From: JBCBKZ01 sp039026975 | GTDB lineage: Bacteria > Bacteroidota > Bacteroidia > J057 | Assembly (NCBI GenBank): GCA_039026975.1 | Contig: JBCCLI010000172.1 | Coordinates: 1-12,804, forward strand | DNA length: 12,804 nt | Reading direction: 5' to 3' | Part shown: in pieces, positions 1 through 6,303 of the stretch | How positions within the stretch are numbered: position 1 is the stretch's first letter | Layout: each line of letters opens with the position of its first letter | Notes under the pieces: generated by a model | Database searches by the model: none | What the model was told of the DNA's origin: nothing | The model's input: only the letters and a program-made list of their open reading frames with translations | Translations under genes and position numbers: made by a program

Positions 1-133
1 GGGATGCATTGGAGGGACACAGCGTTTTTGCCTTCTTTTTTGGCGAATGAAAAAAGAAGATCCCGCGGAAGGCGACGAAGCACAGTATCCATCCCTATGG
101 AAATTGTTTTAGACGAATTAACCTCTCAAAATT
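1..133. other. Unassigned left edge, possibly the 3' end of an upstream gene
   Basis: No gene can be assigned here. On the + strand one frame is open from the window edge to a stop at 48-50 and reads as a short, phenylalanine-rich tail. A second frame is open to a stop at 107-109 and gives an acidic tail. A third frame runs to 189 but overlaps the zinc finger gene and is arginine-rich in an implausible way. Either of the first two could be the end of a + strand gene lying to the left. A run of six adenines at 49-54 lies where the first two frames would have to be joined if the reading frame were shifted. No promoter of the TAnnTTTG type was found. Confidence 0.3.
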
Positions 134-403
134 ATGCCCATAAAATCCTGCGAACATCTGGACAATTTGGAGCCCAAGCATTCAGATAAGTATGCGTGTG
201 AAGAATGCGTGAAGATAGGTGCTACCTGGGTACATCTAAGAACCTGCCAAACTTGTGGGAAAGTCCTTTGTTGTGATTCTTCCCCCCATAAACATGCAAC
301 TAAGCATTACAAGGAGACGGGACATCCTGTTGTGATTTCAGCTGAGCCCGGAGAAAAATGGGCATGGTGCTATGAGCACAAGCTCTTTATGCAGTACTCC
401 TAA
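134..403 (+). CDS. UBP-type zinc finger domain protein
   Basis: This is an 89-residue protein that is almost entirely one zinc finger of the ubiquitin-protease (ZnF-UBP) type. Visible zinc ligands follow the family order: C6 and H8, C22-x2-C25, C38-x2-C41, C46/C47, then a histidine-rich stretch with H52, H54, H58 and H64 (the HKHATKHYKETGHP segment). In eukaryotes the domain binds the C-terminal tail of ubiquitin. In bacteria it occurs as small stand-alone proteins of unknown function, so no role is assigned. The start at 134 leaves just five residues before the first ligand. There is no clear ribosome binding site, as is usual in Bacteroidota. The stop lies 9 bases before the MFS gene, so the two are probably co-transcribed. 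Confidence 0.85.
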   Translation: MPIKSCEHLDNLEPKHSDKYACEECVKIGATWVHLRTCQTCGKVLCCDSSPHKHATKHYKETGHPVVISAEPGEKWAWCYEHKLFMQYS

Positions 404-412
404 ATATGGAGA

Positions 413-1696
413 ATGAATAAGGTCGTGAGATTTTTTCGTGGACCACTCTTTCCTATCCTGATGGTTCAATTCATTGGGTCATTGGGGATTTCCCTGGTTA
501 TTCCTTTTCTAATCTTTTTGGTAATTAAGCTAGGAGGAAATGGTGTCGTTTATGGATTTTTGCTAGCCACCTATTCCTTTTTCCAGTTGATAGGAGCCCC
601 TATTTTAGGGAGCTGGTCTGATGATTATGGGAGAAGAAAAATCCTCTTATTAAGCCAGGGAGGGACCCTGCTAGCTTGGGTAATTTTTGCTATCGCACTT
701 CTTCTCCCTATGATAGCGCTTATTCCTTTTTCAGAAAGCTTTGTATTGACCCTTCCTTTACTACTTCTTTTTATTGCTAGGGCACTTGACGGGTTGACAG
801 GGGGAAATGTTTCTGTAGCTAATGCATATCTATCGGACATCTCTACGGATGAAAATAGGAAAGCAAATTTTGGGATGATGGGGATGGCGGCCAGTTCGGG
901 CTTTGTTATTGGTCCTGCACTGGCTGGGTTATTAGGCTCCACTTCTTTAGAAGAAATGCTTCCCATTCTTGGAGCCATAGTGATCTCGATCATAGGGATG
1001 GTTGCTATTTATGCAGGGCTTCCTGAGTCCAGGAAAAAGGAAGAGATGGAGATGCCCCACAAGCATCTGTATTTTTCGGATATCCTTAACATGCCAAAAA
1101 TACGACTCCTCATTATTCTGTACTTCATTATGTTTCTAGGCTTTAATATATTTTTCTCCACCTTTCCTGTTCACGCTTCTGGCCCTGTGGCATGGGATGT
1201 CCAGCAACTAGGCGTTTTCTTCTCTTTTCTCTCCTTCTCTATGATCGTAGTCCAGGGGCCTGTGTTAAGTTGGCTTAATAGGTACTTTGGTGATTCTTCG
1301 CTTTTCTTTACTGGGAATATTATTCTTATGTTTTCCTTTTTCTTCCTCTCCCAGCTAACTAGCACGCTATTATTCATTGGAGCCGCTTTGTATGCATTAG
1401 GTAATGGGTTAATGTGGCCTTCATTTCAGTCCATACTAGCTTCAGAAGCTGGGAAGACCTATCAAGGTGCTATACAGGGATACGCTACCAGCTCAGGAAG
1501 TGCTGCAAGCATAGTGGGATTATTGATAGGAGGGCTTATGTATCAGTATCTGGGCCCTAAAGCCTTTCTCTTTATTTCATCCATTTTCCTAATAGTCGTT
1601 GTTATAGTGGGAAGGATGATGTGGGTAAGTCCTAACGATTCAGAGAAAGCTACCCCTCCCCTTACATCAGATAATGTCCACACAAAGAATAGCTGA
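413..1696 (+). CDS. MFS transporter, DHA1/TetA-like drug or metabolite exporter
   Basis: This 427-residue inner membrane protein belongs to the major facilitator superfamily, most likely a proton-driven exporter of the 12-helix DHA1 (TetA-like) group. Motif A lies in the loop after helix 2 at residues 66-76 (GSWSDDYGRRK). A motif-B-like R123 sits in the RALDGLTGG segment, and an antiporter motif C is visible at 163-172 (GFVIGPALAG), which in this superfamily marks exporters. A charged cytoplasmic loop (ESRKKEEMEMPHKH) separates the two six-helix halves. Length is normal for the family. The substrate cannot be read from sequence. The ATG at 413 follows the zinc finger gene by 9 bases; an ATG at 406 lies in another frame. 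The 3' end overlaps the convergent small membrane protein gene by 30 bases. Confidence 0.88.
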   Translation: MNKVVRFFRGPLFPILMVQFIGSLGISLVIPFLIFLVIKLGGNGVVYGFLLATYSFFQLIGAPILGSWSDDYGRRKILLLSQGGTLLAWVIFAIALLLPMIALIPFSESFVLTLPLLLLFIARALDGLTGGNVSVANAYLSDISTDENRKANFGMMGMAASSGFVIGPALAGLLGSTSLEEMLPILGAIVISIIGMVAIYAGLPESRKKEEMEMPHKHLYFSDILNMPKIRLLIILYFIMFLGFNIFFSTFPVHASGPVAWDVQQLGVFFSFLSFSMIVVQGPVLSWLNRYFGDSSLFFTGNIILMFSFFFLSQLTSTLLFIGAALYALGNGLMWPSFQSILASEAGKTYQGAIQGYATSSGSAASIVGLLIGGLMYQYLGPKAFLFISSIFLIVVVIVGRMMWVSPNDSEKATPPLTSDNVHTKNS

Positions 1697-1891
1697 ATGA
1701 TCCTCTTTGGGAAACTTAGATTTGTCTGTATACTTAGCCCTTGTAGCCCAATAATAGAGCATTCCTGCCCAGCCTGTTACTAGCAGGGTAAATAGTAATT
1801 GGACCTTAATATTCTGGGGTAGACGTCTATCCAGGATATGGATACATGTGAGAATCCAGCAAATAGCCAGAAGCAGAAGGATGTTGATCAT
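1667..1891 (-). CDS. Small two-helix membrane protein, PLDc_N-like
   Basis: This predicted 74-residue protein has two hydrophobic segments, about residues 2-19 and 28-48, joined by a short basic turn (DRRLPQN). The second helix ends in a WAGMLYYW stretch and a charged tail follows. The layout resembles the phospholipase D nuclease N-terminal domain (PLDc_N), which also exists as free-standing small membrane proteins in Bacteroidota. That assignment rests on pattern resemblance only. The gene is convergent with the MFS gene and overlaps its last 30 bases. It lies 106 bases downstream of egtD on the same strand and could be read through from that operon. No ribosome binding site is evident. It could also be a chance ORF, but the clean two-helix hydrophobicity argues for a real gene. 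Confidence 0.5.
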   Translation of the reverse strand: MINILLLLAICWILTCIHILDRRLPQNIKVQLLFTLLVTGWAGMLYYWATRAKYTDKSKFPKEDHSAILCVDII

Positions 1892-1930
1892 GTTGAATGG
1901 GTATTAGAGCAATGTTTACCTAAATATACC

Positions 1931-1968
1931 CCTTTTTACATAAAAAATAATGTATTTGTTAGAAAAGG
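1931..1968. terminator. Weak AT-rich inverted repeat downstream of egtD
   Basis: Between egtD and the small membrane protein gene, the arms CCTTTT (1931-1936) and AAAAGG (1963-1968) can pair. A TACAT/ATGTA pair is nested inside them (about 1937-1953). A perfect A6-T-A-T6-like palindrome follows near 1977-1990. The stem is AT-rich and interrupted, so it would be a weak terminator at best for the egtD transcript. Confidence 0.2.
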
Positions 1969-1997
1969 TCGGGAGAAAAAATATTTTTTATATCCTT

Positions 1998-2981
1998 CTA
2001 TTTCATCCTTAGTATACTATCTACAAAGTAAGCTCGCTTGTCCTGATAGTGATTCTCCACGTTAAAACCTGCCCTATCTGCCAAGTGGGCAATCATTCTA
2101 AAGTCGTATTTTTGAGATAGTTCTGTCCAAATAGCCTCCCAAGCGTAGAACTGAAAGGTAGCGTCCAGCTTTCCTATATACACTTCCTGATCACAGGTGC
2201 TTACTAAATAACTTTTCGTCTGACCTGTCATAGGATTATAGGAAGGGGCATGAATAAACTGGTCAATATTAAAATTGGCCTCCATTTCTCTGTTAATTCT
2301 CCGGAGAAGGTTCAAATTGAATTCTCTGGTAATCCCGCTGTCATCATTGTAAGCATGTAGAATAATCTCAGGATCTTTTTTTAAGTCCAAGCCTATCAGG
2401 AGAATATCCTTTTGGTTCATGCGGAGTTGAAGATTCTGGAGAAAATGAATGGCTTTATCCTCAGGGAAGTTCCCTATGTTAGACCCTAAAAACATGATGA
2501 CCTTAGGAAGTTGGTCGGTTTCATTGAGCTGGTCCAAAGCCACAAAATAGTCTCCCTCAATGGGGTCTACCTGCAAGTCTGGGAAGGAGACTGCCAGTTC
2601 ATTGCAAAGGTGGGTGAGGGCATCTCCGGAAATATCAACTGGTGTATAGCTAAAAGTGGTACCGGCCTCAAGAAAGTGTTCCAATAGAATTTTAGTTTTC
2701 AGGCCATCTCCTGCGCCAAAATCAATTAGCCTAAAAGGTGTTCCAGATGGTGAAAATGATGCAAGTAAAGCCTGCTTATGAGTCTGAAAGATCTCATACT
2801 CACAGTCAGTGGGATAGTATTCCGGCATCCGCATGATCTGTTCAAAGAGCACACTCCCGCGCGCATCATAAAAATACTTGGAGGAAAGAAATTTTGGGGT
2901 ACCACTCAGGCCTGTAAATACATCTTTCTCAAACTGCGATAGTAGCGTAGTTTCCGGCACTTGGCCGTTAGACTTGGACAT
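1998..2981 (-). CDS. egtD: L-histidine N-alpha-methyltransferase EgtD (ergothioneine synthesis)
   Basis: This cytoplasmic, SAM-dependent enzyme adds three methyl groups to the alpha-amino group of histidine to give hercynine, the first step of ergothioneine synthesis. The protein has 327 residues, the usual length. The SAM-binding glycine loop is DFGAGDG (residues 87-93), followed by an acidic residue in PVDIS (D116). Residues matching the histidine and trimethylammonium site known from mycobacterial EgtD can be placed: Y56 in PEYYPTD, the asparagines of GSNIGNF (168 and 171), Y211 in AYND, and the E287-x-S289 pair in TELSQKY. This set argues for true histidine methylation rather than a distant relative. 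The start at 2981 is 47 bases after the egtB stop, with no strong ribosome binding site. It is the last Egt gene of the run. Confidence 0.93.
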   Translation of the reverse strand: MSKSNGQVPETTLLSQFEKDVFTGLSGTPKFLSSKYFYDARGSVLFEQIMRMPEYYPTDCEYEIFQTHKQALLASFSPSGTPFRLIDFGAGDGLKTKILLEHFLEAGTTFSYTPVDISGDALTHLCNELAVSFPDLQVDPIEGDYFVALDQLNETDQLPKVIMFLGSNIGNFPEDKAIHFLQNLQLRMNQKDILLIGLDLKKDPEIILHAYNDDSGITREFNLNLLRRINREMEANFNIDQFIHAPSYNPMTGQTKSYLVSTCDQEVYIGKLDATFQFYAWEAIWTELSQKYDFRMIAHLADRAGFNVENHYQDKRAYFVDSILRMK

Positions 2982-3028
2982 GAATTGTTTATTTATACTT
3001 CACCTGGAAAATTAACTAGGAAGTAGGC

Positions 3029-4303
3029 TCACACATTTTCTGCTATCCGAATTCCTGCAAACAACCATCTTAAGTGTGGATGGAAAAAATTCCTGTACGT
3101 CATTCGGATGTGATCTTTAGGAGTAGCACAAGACCCCCCGCGCAGAACCATCTGGTTGACCATAAATTTTCCATTATATTCTCCTAAGGGTCCTTCCACT
3201 ACATTGAAATTAGGGTAGGGGAGATAGGAACTATTGGTCCATTCCCATACATCTCCGTAGAACTGGTAGCTTCCTTTTTGGCGAGGTATAGGCTGGTAGA
3301 TCCCAGACTCTACAAAATTAGCCTCTTCAGGAATTTCAGGTACATGTAGCTTACAGGCCACTTCCCACTCAAACTCAGTCAATAGGCGCTTACCTCTCCA
3401 CTTAGCAAAAGCGTCAGCTTCATAGAAACTGGCATGAATCATAGGAGCAGTAGGGTCTACTTTTTGCAGTCCATAAAGGGTAAATTGATGCCATACCCCA
3501 TCTATCTGAAACCAGTGAAAAGGAGAATCTAGTTCTTGTTCCTTCACCCACTGCCATGCTTCCATAAACCAGTATTGAAACTTCGTATAGCCTCCGTCCT
3601 CAATAAATTCTATGAATTCTCCATTGGTGATGAGCCTATCCATGACCCTGGCTGACTCTAGGAACACCCTATGATTTCCTTCTTCATTATCAAAGTGGAA
3701 TCCAGTCCCCTGAAATCCTATCTCATAGACATCTGCATCTATATGCAGGTACCGTTCTTCTAGTTGAGCGCTTTCTAACTGATTAAGGATATCAGGCATT
3801 GGCATGTATTCTGGGAAAAGGGGATTGTGTCCCAGTATATACTTGATATCATAGAGGAGAAGTTCCTGATGTTGTTGTTCATGTTGGAGGCCTAGCTCTA
3901 TGACTTCTAGTGCATGCTCAGGAAGTAGGTCCTGCTCTCCCAGTAGCTCTTGCATATGTATGTCTACATATTTTCTGTATTCTCTAATCTCCTTAACCCC
4001 CGGACGTGTCATATTCCCGCGGTAGGATCTATTCACACGTTCTCCGGCTCCCTCGTAGTAGCTGTTAAAGAGATAAGCATAGCGCGGGTGGTATACTTGG
4101 TAATCAGGATAAAAGGAAGCCAACACAAAGGCCTCAAAAAACCAGGTAGTATGGCCCATATGCCATTTGGGAGGGCTTACATCTACAACGGGTTGAACGA
4201 CAGTGTCTTCTGCTTTGAGAGGTTGGCAAATAGTAAGGGTCTGCTGTCTTACTTGAATAAACTTATCCAGCAAGTTAATAGCATGAGTATGGGTGACAAT
4301 CAT
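3029..4303 (-). CDS. egtB: Ergothioneine sulfoxide synthase EgtB (non-haem iron)
   Basis: This iron(II)- and oxygen-dependent enzyme joins a thiol substrate to the imidazole C2 of hercynine and oxidises the sulfur. The 424-residue protein has the normal two-part layout: an N-terminal DinB-like four-helix domain (about 1-160) and a C-terminal FGE-sulfatase (C-type lectin-like) domain (about 185-424) ending in LRGGSC...FAGIRIAENV. The three iron ligands are visible as H51 in WHMGHTTWFFE and H141/H145 in HEQQHQE. An adjacent tyrosine pair, Y82-Y83, lies in FNSYYEGAGER. The C-terminal loop FFHPHLRWLFAG looks unlike the mycobacterial loop that grips gamma-glutamylcysteine, which hints that free cysteine is used, as in the Chloracidobacterium-type enzyme. 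No egtA, egtC or egtE is present in the window. The start codon overlaps the stop of a possible small ORF (ATGA). Confidence 0.93.
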   Translation of the reverse strand: MIVTHTHAINLLDKFIQVRQQTLTICQPLKAEDTVVQPVVDVSPPKWHMGHTTWFFEAFVLASFYPDYQVYHPRYAYLFNSYYEGAGERVNRSYRGNMTRPGVKEIREYRKYVDIHMQELLGEQDLLPEHALEVIELGLQHEQQHQELLLYDIKYILGHNPLFPEYMPMPDILNQLESAQLEERYLHIDADVYEIGFQGTGFHFDNEEGNHRVFLESARVMDRLITNGEFIEFIEDGGYTKFQYWFMEAWQWVKEQELDSPFHWFQIDGVWHQFTLYGLQKVDPTAPMIHASFYEADAFAKWRGKRLLTEFEWEVACKLHVPEIPEEANFVESGIYQPIPRQKGSYQFYGDVWEWTNSSYLPYPNFNVVEGPLGEYNGKFMVNQMVLRGGSCATPKDHIRMTYRNFFHPHLRWLFAGIRIAENV

Positions 4304-4482
4304 GATGAATGAGAGAATTGTATATACTGATTAATTAACGATTTCCCGTCAACTAAGGTATAATTACAGTTATAACGGCCTCCCCCCGGCCCAAGAACAT
4401 TTCCCTTAAAATAGGAATTCTTGTAAGATTTTATACTCTTTTTGAAAAAAATGGTTGAACCTAAAAGCAGATATTTTTTCAT
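4300..4482 (-). CDS. Possible small ORF ending in an ATGA overlap with egtB
   Basis: The only ORF in the 201-base gap between the VOC gene and egtB would encode 60 residues from the ATG at 4482 (or 74 from 4524). It starts with MKKYLLLGSTIFFKK, is rich in lysine, serine, tyrosine and asparagine, and carries a glycine cluster (LGPGGGRYNC) encoded by a local GC-rich patch. Its TGA overlaps the egtB ATG as ATGA, the same junction seen twice elsewhere in this gene run. I recognise no family. It could be a real small protein, a short translated leader that couples translation to egtB, the wreck of an older gene, or chance. Confidence 0.25.
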   Translation of the reverse strand: MKKYLLLGSTIFFKKSIKSYKNSYFKGNVLGPGGGRYNCNYTLVDGKSLINQYIQFSHSS

Positions 4483-4504
4483 CCTGTAGTATTTACCTGT
4501 TTTC
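4304..4504 (-). other. 201-base gap between VOC gene and egtB, possible internal promoter region
   Basis: This is the largest gap in the - strand run and divides it into a transporter/oxidase part and an Egt part. It is AT-rich except for a GGCC-(7)-GGCC inverted repeat at about 4377-4391. On the - strand a TTGAC at about 4348-4352 lies upstream of a TATATA at about 4320-4325, close to egtB. This is only a loose promoter resemblance, and no TAnnTTTG element was found. No riboswitch or convincing rho-independent terminator could be recognised. The possible small ORF fills most of it. Confidence 0.3.
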
Positions 4505-5140
4505 TTAGAGTGAAATGAGTCCATTAGGTGTCTGAATATGTGCAGAGATCCTTGGAAAGTCTGATTTTTCTATGTTAATGGAAATGCCTAATTCATGGAA
4601 AAGCTTCTCTATCTTCTCCGGCTTAGGATGAGAAAAACGGATGTTCTCTAAGTGACAGCCTTCTGCTAAATGATCAGTTGGATGAGCTTGGCTGTTCTTC
4701 CAGTCTATGAAGAACGGAATTACCTCCACCTCAGGTTCTGCCAAAGGAAGACTTAGTTTCCATTCCAGTATATCCCCTGTAGGTAATCTGCGTTTTCCAT
4801 CCATCACTTCGCTCAAGGGAGTATAATACCTCTTTAACCCAGCTGCATCCTCTTCTAGCTTGTCAGATTTCAAGCACCATCTACTTAAGGTGGGTACCTG
4901 TATGAGGTCTATGCCCATCCATCTGGGAGGGAGAATGTCAATGTTTTTTTCATCTACTGCTAGTATCTCAAAGTAGCAAGTATCCCCTAAGTGGATAAGG
5001 GCATTTTGGGTTCCCTGAGTAGGATGCTTTCCTCCTATTTTAGGATCCATTCCAAACAGCTGCCTTATCTGACTTATCCCTGCCTCAAAATCAGGAACCA
5101 CATAGACCAAATGATCAATGGCTCTTCCTCCTACCTTCAT
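4505..5140 (-). CDS. VOC / glyoxalase-like domain protein
   Basis: This 211-residue cytoplasmic protein has the glyoxalase-like fold of the Glyoxalase_3 type (vicinal oxygen chelate superfamily). The N-terminal signature is clear: DHLVYVVPDF (about 9-18), then GGKHPTQGTQNALIHLG and a YFEILAVDE strand. The C-terminal end, SAHIQTPNGLISL, is also typical, so the protein appears complete. Members include dioxygenases, isomerases and lyases that use a divalent metal, plus many proteins of unknown activity, so the reaction cannot be named. The ATG at 5140 overlaps the stop of the amine oxidase-like gene (ATGA). The two are probably translationally coupled and may act in one pathway. It lies between a candidate ergothioneine/betaine transporter and egtB/egtD. 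Confidence 0.83.
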   Translation of the reverse strand: MKVGGRAIDHLVYVVPDFEAGISQIRQLFGMDPKIGGKHPTQGTQNALIHLGDTCYFEILAVDEKNIDILPPRWMGIDLIQVPTLSRWCLKSDKLEEDAAGLKRYYTPLSEVMDGKRRLPTGDILEWKLSLPLAEPEVEVIPFFIDWKNSQAHPTDHLAEGCHLENIRFSHPKPEKIEKLFHELGISINIEKSDFPRISAHIQTPNGLISL

Positions 5141-6216
5141 ACATGCTGATAATTAGCTTGTACCACGCTAGCTACTTGCTGGGCACTACGAACGGCGCCA
5201 TCCATATAGCCGGGGAAGGTGTGAGCGGTTTCAGTACCTGAAAGGAAGAGCTTTCCATGGTAGTAGGGGCTCCTGTATAGGAAATGCCCATTATGCTGAT
5301 GAGGGAGAACATGTGCTTCATAGGGCGTATAGGTAAAGGGCTCATTTCTCCACACCCTTTCTTCATAGGAAAGAAAGTCCTCTGCTTGTGAGCCGAAATA
5401 CTTTTTGAGCTGGCCCAGGATGAGACTAAGTCTTTCTTCTTTTTCAAGAGAAAAATAGCTCCCGTTCAGAAACCCACATAGCCCAAAGGTTTGGTCAGCT
5501 ACATCTGAGTGGTCATACATTTCTGGTATAGGGCCTACTCCGCTAAATATGGTGCCACTATGCCCATGATCACGCCAGAAAGGCTCCTCATAAGTCAGCG
5601 CTATTTTGATAGAGTCTCCCATCCATGTATGTGTAGTCTTCATGACCGTCAGTATGTCTTTAGGTAGGGAAGGCTCAAAGGTAACTGACTTAGCGAGTAA
5701 GTTAGGAGGGACTGTACTTACTACCACAGAAGAGGTGAACATACCCTCTTTTGTGTGCACTTCCAGCACATCTCCTTTTTCTTTTATGGCCACTACTGGG
5801 GTAGCTGTATGGATTTCCTGGGTGTTTTTTATTTGCTGATGGAGGGTTTGAATGAGCTGACTACTTCCTCCGACTATCCTATAACTAGGTTCCTCGTTGA
5901 CTGGAAGTGTAACTAGCTGAGGAGGGCTGGTAGAGATAGGTTCATAGATAGCCTGTTCCCCTAAATACTGCTCAAATATTTCCAGCTCTAGTTCTTTAAG
6001 GAGTGTGGTTAAGGCTGTATGCTTGTTACCCAGCCAGGTAGCCCCCATTTCCAGAGGTGCTTTCCCTGCTTCATATTGGGTGAGCATTCGCCCGCCTAGT
6101 CTTTCTCTTGCCTCCAAAATAGTAGAATTGATCCCAGACTTCTGCAGAAAATAGGCCAGACTGAGTCCACTTAATCCACCTCCTATAATGAGTACATCTA
6201 CTTTATGAACTGTCAT
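5137..6216 (-). CDS. Flavin monoamine oxidase-like FAD-dependent oxidoreductase
   Basis: This FAD enzyme of the monoamine oxidase/phytoene desaturase superfamily has about 359 residues from the chosen start, somewhat compact for the group. A dinucleotide-binding GGGLSGL loop lies 12 residues in, followed by the ILEARERLGGR segment that binds the FAD ribose, and then GATWLG, typical of amine oxidases. Near the C-terminus GTETAHTFPGYMDGAVRSA matches the second FAD-contacting motif. It is expected to oxidise an amine, but the substrate is unknown. The ATG at 6216 puts the Rossmann fold at the N-terminus; an in-frame ATG at 6267 would add 17 residues with no family resemblance. It starts 87 bases after the permease fusion stop and its stop overlaps the VOC gene start. 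Confidence 0.85.
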   Translation of the reverse strand: MTVHKVDVLIIGGGLSGLSLAYFLQKSGINSTILEARERLGGRMLTQYEAGKAPLEMGATWLGNKHTALTTLLKELELEIFEQYLGEQAIYEPISTSPPQLVTLPVNEEPSYRIVGGSSQLIQTLHQQIKNTQEIHTATPVVAIKEKGDVLEVHTKEGMFTSSVVVSTVPPNLLAKSVTFEPSLPKDILTVMKTTHTWMGDSIKIALTYEEPFWRDHGHSGTIFSGVGPIPEMYDHSDVADQTFGLCGFLNGSYFSLEKEERLSLILGQLKKYFGSQAEDFLSYEERVWRNEPFTYTPYEAHVLPHQHNGHFLYRSPYYHGKLFLSGTETAHTFPGYMDGAVRSAQQVASVVQANYQHV

Positions 6217-6303
6217 GAGAATGTGTTTTGGATAAATATCTGTGATTGACTCCTGGTAGAAAGCCATACAGACGACTTTTACTTACGGGTATATTATAAG
6301 CTA

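Noticed and set aside
4..189. A + strand ORF at the left edge, rich in arginine
   Set aside because: It overlaps the well-supported zinc finger gene in another frame and its composition (RRSRGRRRS) is not protein-like for this genome.
1838..2065. A + strand ORF of 75 codons between the small membrane protein gene and egtD
   Set aside because: It runs antisense into both neighbouring genes, has no recognisable domain, and its middle is AT-rich intergenic sequence.
3950..4312. A 120-codon + strand ORF antisense to egtB
   Set aside because: It is a shadow of the strongly conserved DinB-like domain of egtB on the opposite strand and shows no domain of its own.
6217..6267. A longer amine oxidase-like protein starting at 6267
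   Set aside because: It would add 17 residues before the Rossmann fold with no family resemblance. It remains possible, since neither start has a clear ribosome binding site.
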